Of a stretch of DNA of 15,550 bases, positions 14,509-15,550 are shown one piece after another. The notes under the pieces are model-generated. The model was not told where the DNA came from. It did no database searches and saw only the letters and a program-made list of their open reading frames with translations. The first letter of the stretch is position 1; every line of letters begins with the position of its first letter. The position numbers and the translations under genes were made by a program. Source of the DNA: Aliishimia sp965369035. Lineage in GTDB: Bacteria; Pseudomonadota; Alphaproteobacteria; Rhodobacterales; Rhodobacteraceae. The stretch is from assembly GCA_965369035.1 (NCBI GenBank), contig CBDUPF010000062.1:1-15550 (forward strand), read 5' to 3'.

Positions 14509-15420
14509 ATGGCGGAGAACGTCATCTTCATCAGCTACAGGCGCGGCCCGGATAGCGCGGTGGCCGGACGCCTGCACGACCGGCTGCAGTCGCGGCTCAA
14601 GAACACATCGCTGTTCATGGACGTGACGGACATGCCGCTGGGCAGCCATTTCGTCGAGCACATGCGCGAGCAGGTCAGCCAGTGCCACGCGCTGATCGCG
14701 ATCATCGGCCCCGGCTGGACGGCGGATATCGCGCGCCTCGCCGACCCGCAGGATCCGGTGCGGCTCGAGATCGAGGCCGCGCTGAACCGCAAGGACATTC
14801 CCGTGATCCCGGTGTTCGTGGAAAACACCCCGATCCCGGAGCCCGAAACGTTGCCGCGGTCCCTGCGGTCGCTGGTCTATCGCAGCGGGATCACGCTGTA
14901 CCACGAGAGTTTCACCGAGATCGTGGACGGCCGCTTGACGCAGGTTCTGCAAGAGGTTCTTGGCGTCGAGCATGACGATTTCGTGGTGCGGGGCGAACCG
15001 GGTACGGAGGCCCGGCGGCGCAGGATGCCGAGATGGGCGTTGCCCGTGGCGGCGCTGGTGGTCGGGGCGGTCATGGCCGGTCTCGCGGGGTGGGGTCTGC
15101 TGCTGCGCGACACGCCGGTCGACGAATTGCCCGTCTCCGAACTGCCGCTGCCCGAGCCGCAGCCGTCCTCGGGCACGCTCGTGGTTCAACTGGCCGCGCT
15201 GTCGAGCCTGGATGACGCCCGACGGGAATGGGTCCGGCTGTCGCAAGAACATCCCGATCTTCTCGGCGACCGGAAGTTCACGGTGATGCTGGCGACGGTC
15301 GATGAACGGATCTGGTACCGGCTACGGGTACTGGGCTTCGAGGACTGGTCGCAGCAGAATGCGCTTTGCAGCGCGTTGAAACTGCGGGGCGTTGATTGTC
15401 TGCCATGGAGCGTGGACTGA
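14509..15420 (+). CDS. TIR - transmembrane - SPOR domain fusion protein
   Basis: A 303-residue protein with three parts. Residues 4-150 are a TIR_2-type domain: V-I-F-I-S-Y-R-R near the start, L-F-M-D-V-T-D-M-P-L-G (BB-loop region), A-L-I-A-I-I-G-P-G-W, then V-R-L-E87-I-E-A-A-L and I-P-V-I-P-V-F-V. A basic stretch (R169-R172) precedes a transmembrane helix at about 177-199, placing the TIR domain in the cytoplasm. A Pro-rich linker (201-222) leads to a SPOR-like domain at 223-301, with V-V-Q-L-A-A-L-S-S...A-R-R-E-W...W-Y-R-L-R-V-L-G-F and cysteines C287 and C297. SPOR domains bind peptide-stripped septal glycan; TIR domains can cleave NAD or signal. The ATG at 14509 follows AAGGGAG; a GTG at 14488 is possible. 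Function is inferred from architecture. Confidence 0.85.
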   Translation: MAENVIFISYRRGPDSAVAGRLHDRLQSRLKNTSLFMDVTDMPLGSHFVEHMREQVSQCHALIAIIGPGWTADIARLADPQDPVRLEIEAALNRKDIPVIPVFVENTPIPEPETLPRSLRSLVYRSGITLYHESFTEIVDGRLTQVLQEVLGVEHDDFVVRGEPGTEARRRRMPRWALPVAALVVGAVMAGLAGWGLLLRDTPVDELPVSELPLPEPQPSSGTLVVQLAALSSLDDARREWVRLSQEHPDLLGDRKFTVMLATVDERIWYRLRVLGFEDWSQQNALCSALKLRGVDCLPWSVD

Positions 15421-15550
15421 GGGCCGGCGCGCGGCGCTGGAGCAGACAGGCAGCATGTGCACGATTTCAGTGGGGCGGACCGACTGGTTCATGGCCGGGA
15501 CGATACCGCCAGAGACCGCTCGCGGCGTTCGCCTGGGGGACGAGGGGCGG

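Noticed and set aside
14942..14961. GTTC-TGCAAGAG-GTTC direct repeat as a second LexA box
   Set aside because: The spacing is eight bases instead of seven and it lies inside the TIR-SPOR coding sequence.
15421..15550. Possible start of another plus-strand gene (ATG at 15455, open to the edge) or the end of a minus-strand gene (frame closing at 15467)
   Set aside because: Only about 30 codons are visible in either case, without a recognisable family or a clear ribosome-binding site, so neither can be supported.

Overview
The window is about 15.5 kb of GC-rich DNA with closely packed genes. It looks like an alphaproteobacterial chromosome, probably Rhodobacterales. The reasons are the MoxR/DUF58/DUF4159 cassette facing a DUF1285 gene, an NDUFS6-like CHCC zinc-finger protein, a DinB with an N-terminal zinc ribbon, a DnaE2-type polymerase, and an SOS-box-like direct repeat of the alphaproteobacterial GAAC-N7-GAAC type. 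The assignment rests on recognised protein families, not on a search.

Layout. (1) Positions 1-2628, minus strand: a translationally coupled MoxR ATPase > DUF58 protein > DUF4159/BatA-type membrane protein operon. The last gene runs off the left edge. (2) Positions 2697-4904, plus strand: DUF1285 protein and an SDR-family protein (stop/start overlap), then a hydroxypyruvate-isomerase-like TIM barrel with its own possible promoter. (3) Positions 5211-8393, minus strand: full-length DNA polymerase I and, upstream of it, a 60-residue CHCC zinc-finger protein. (4) Positions 8469-11952, plus strand: a GNAT acetyltransferase and the error-prone polymerase DnaE2 (ImuC) behind a LexA-box-like repeat. 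(5) Positions 11997-14168, minus strand: an unrecognised single-pass membrane protein and DNA polymerase IV (DinB). (6) Positions 14509-15420, plus strand: a TIR - transmembrane - SPOR fusion protein. No tRNA, rRNA, CRISPR, insertion sequence or prophage gene was seen.

How the genes relate. Three DNA polymerases (Pol I, DnaE2, Pol IV) lie within 9 kb, so repair and damage tolerance is the main theme of the right half. imuA and imuB, the usual partners of DnaE2, are not here. DnaE2 itself ends about 954 residues into the family fold and appears to lack the C-terminal OB-fold region.

The most novel item is the TIR-TM-SPOR protein. It joins a cytoplasmic TIR domain, a family often with NAD-cleaving or signalling activity, to a periplasmic SPOR domain, a family that binds glycan strands stripped of stem peptides at the division septum. 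This suggests a cell-envelope sensor coupled to a TIR output. That function is inference from architecture only.
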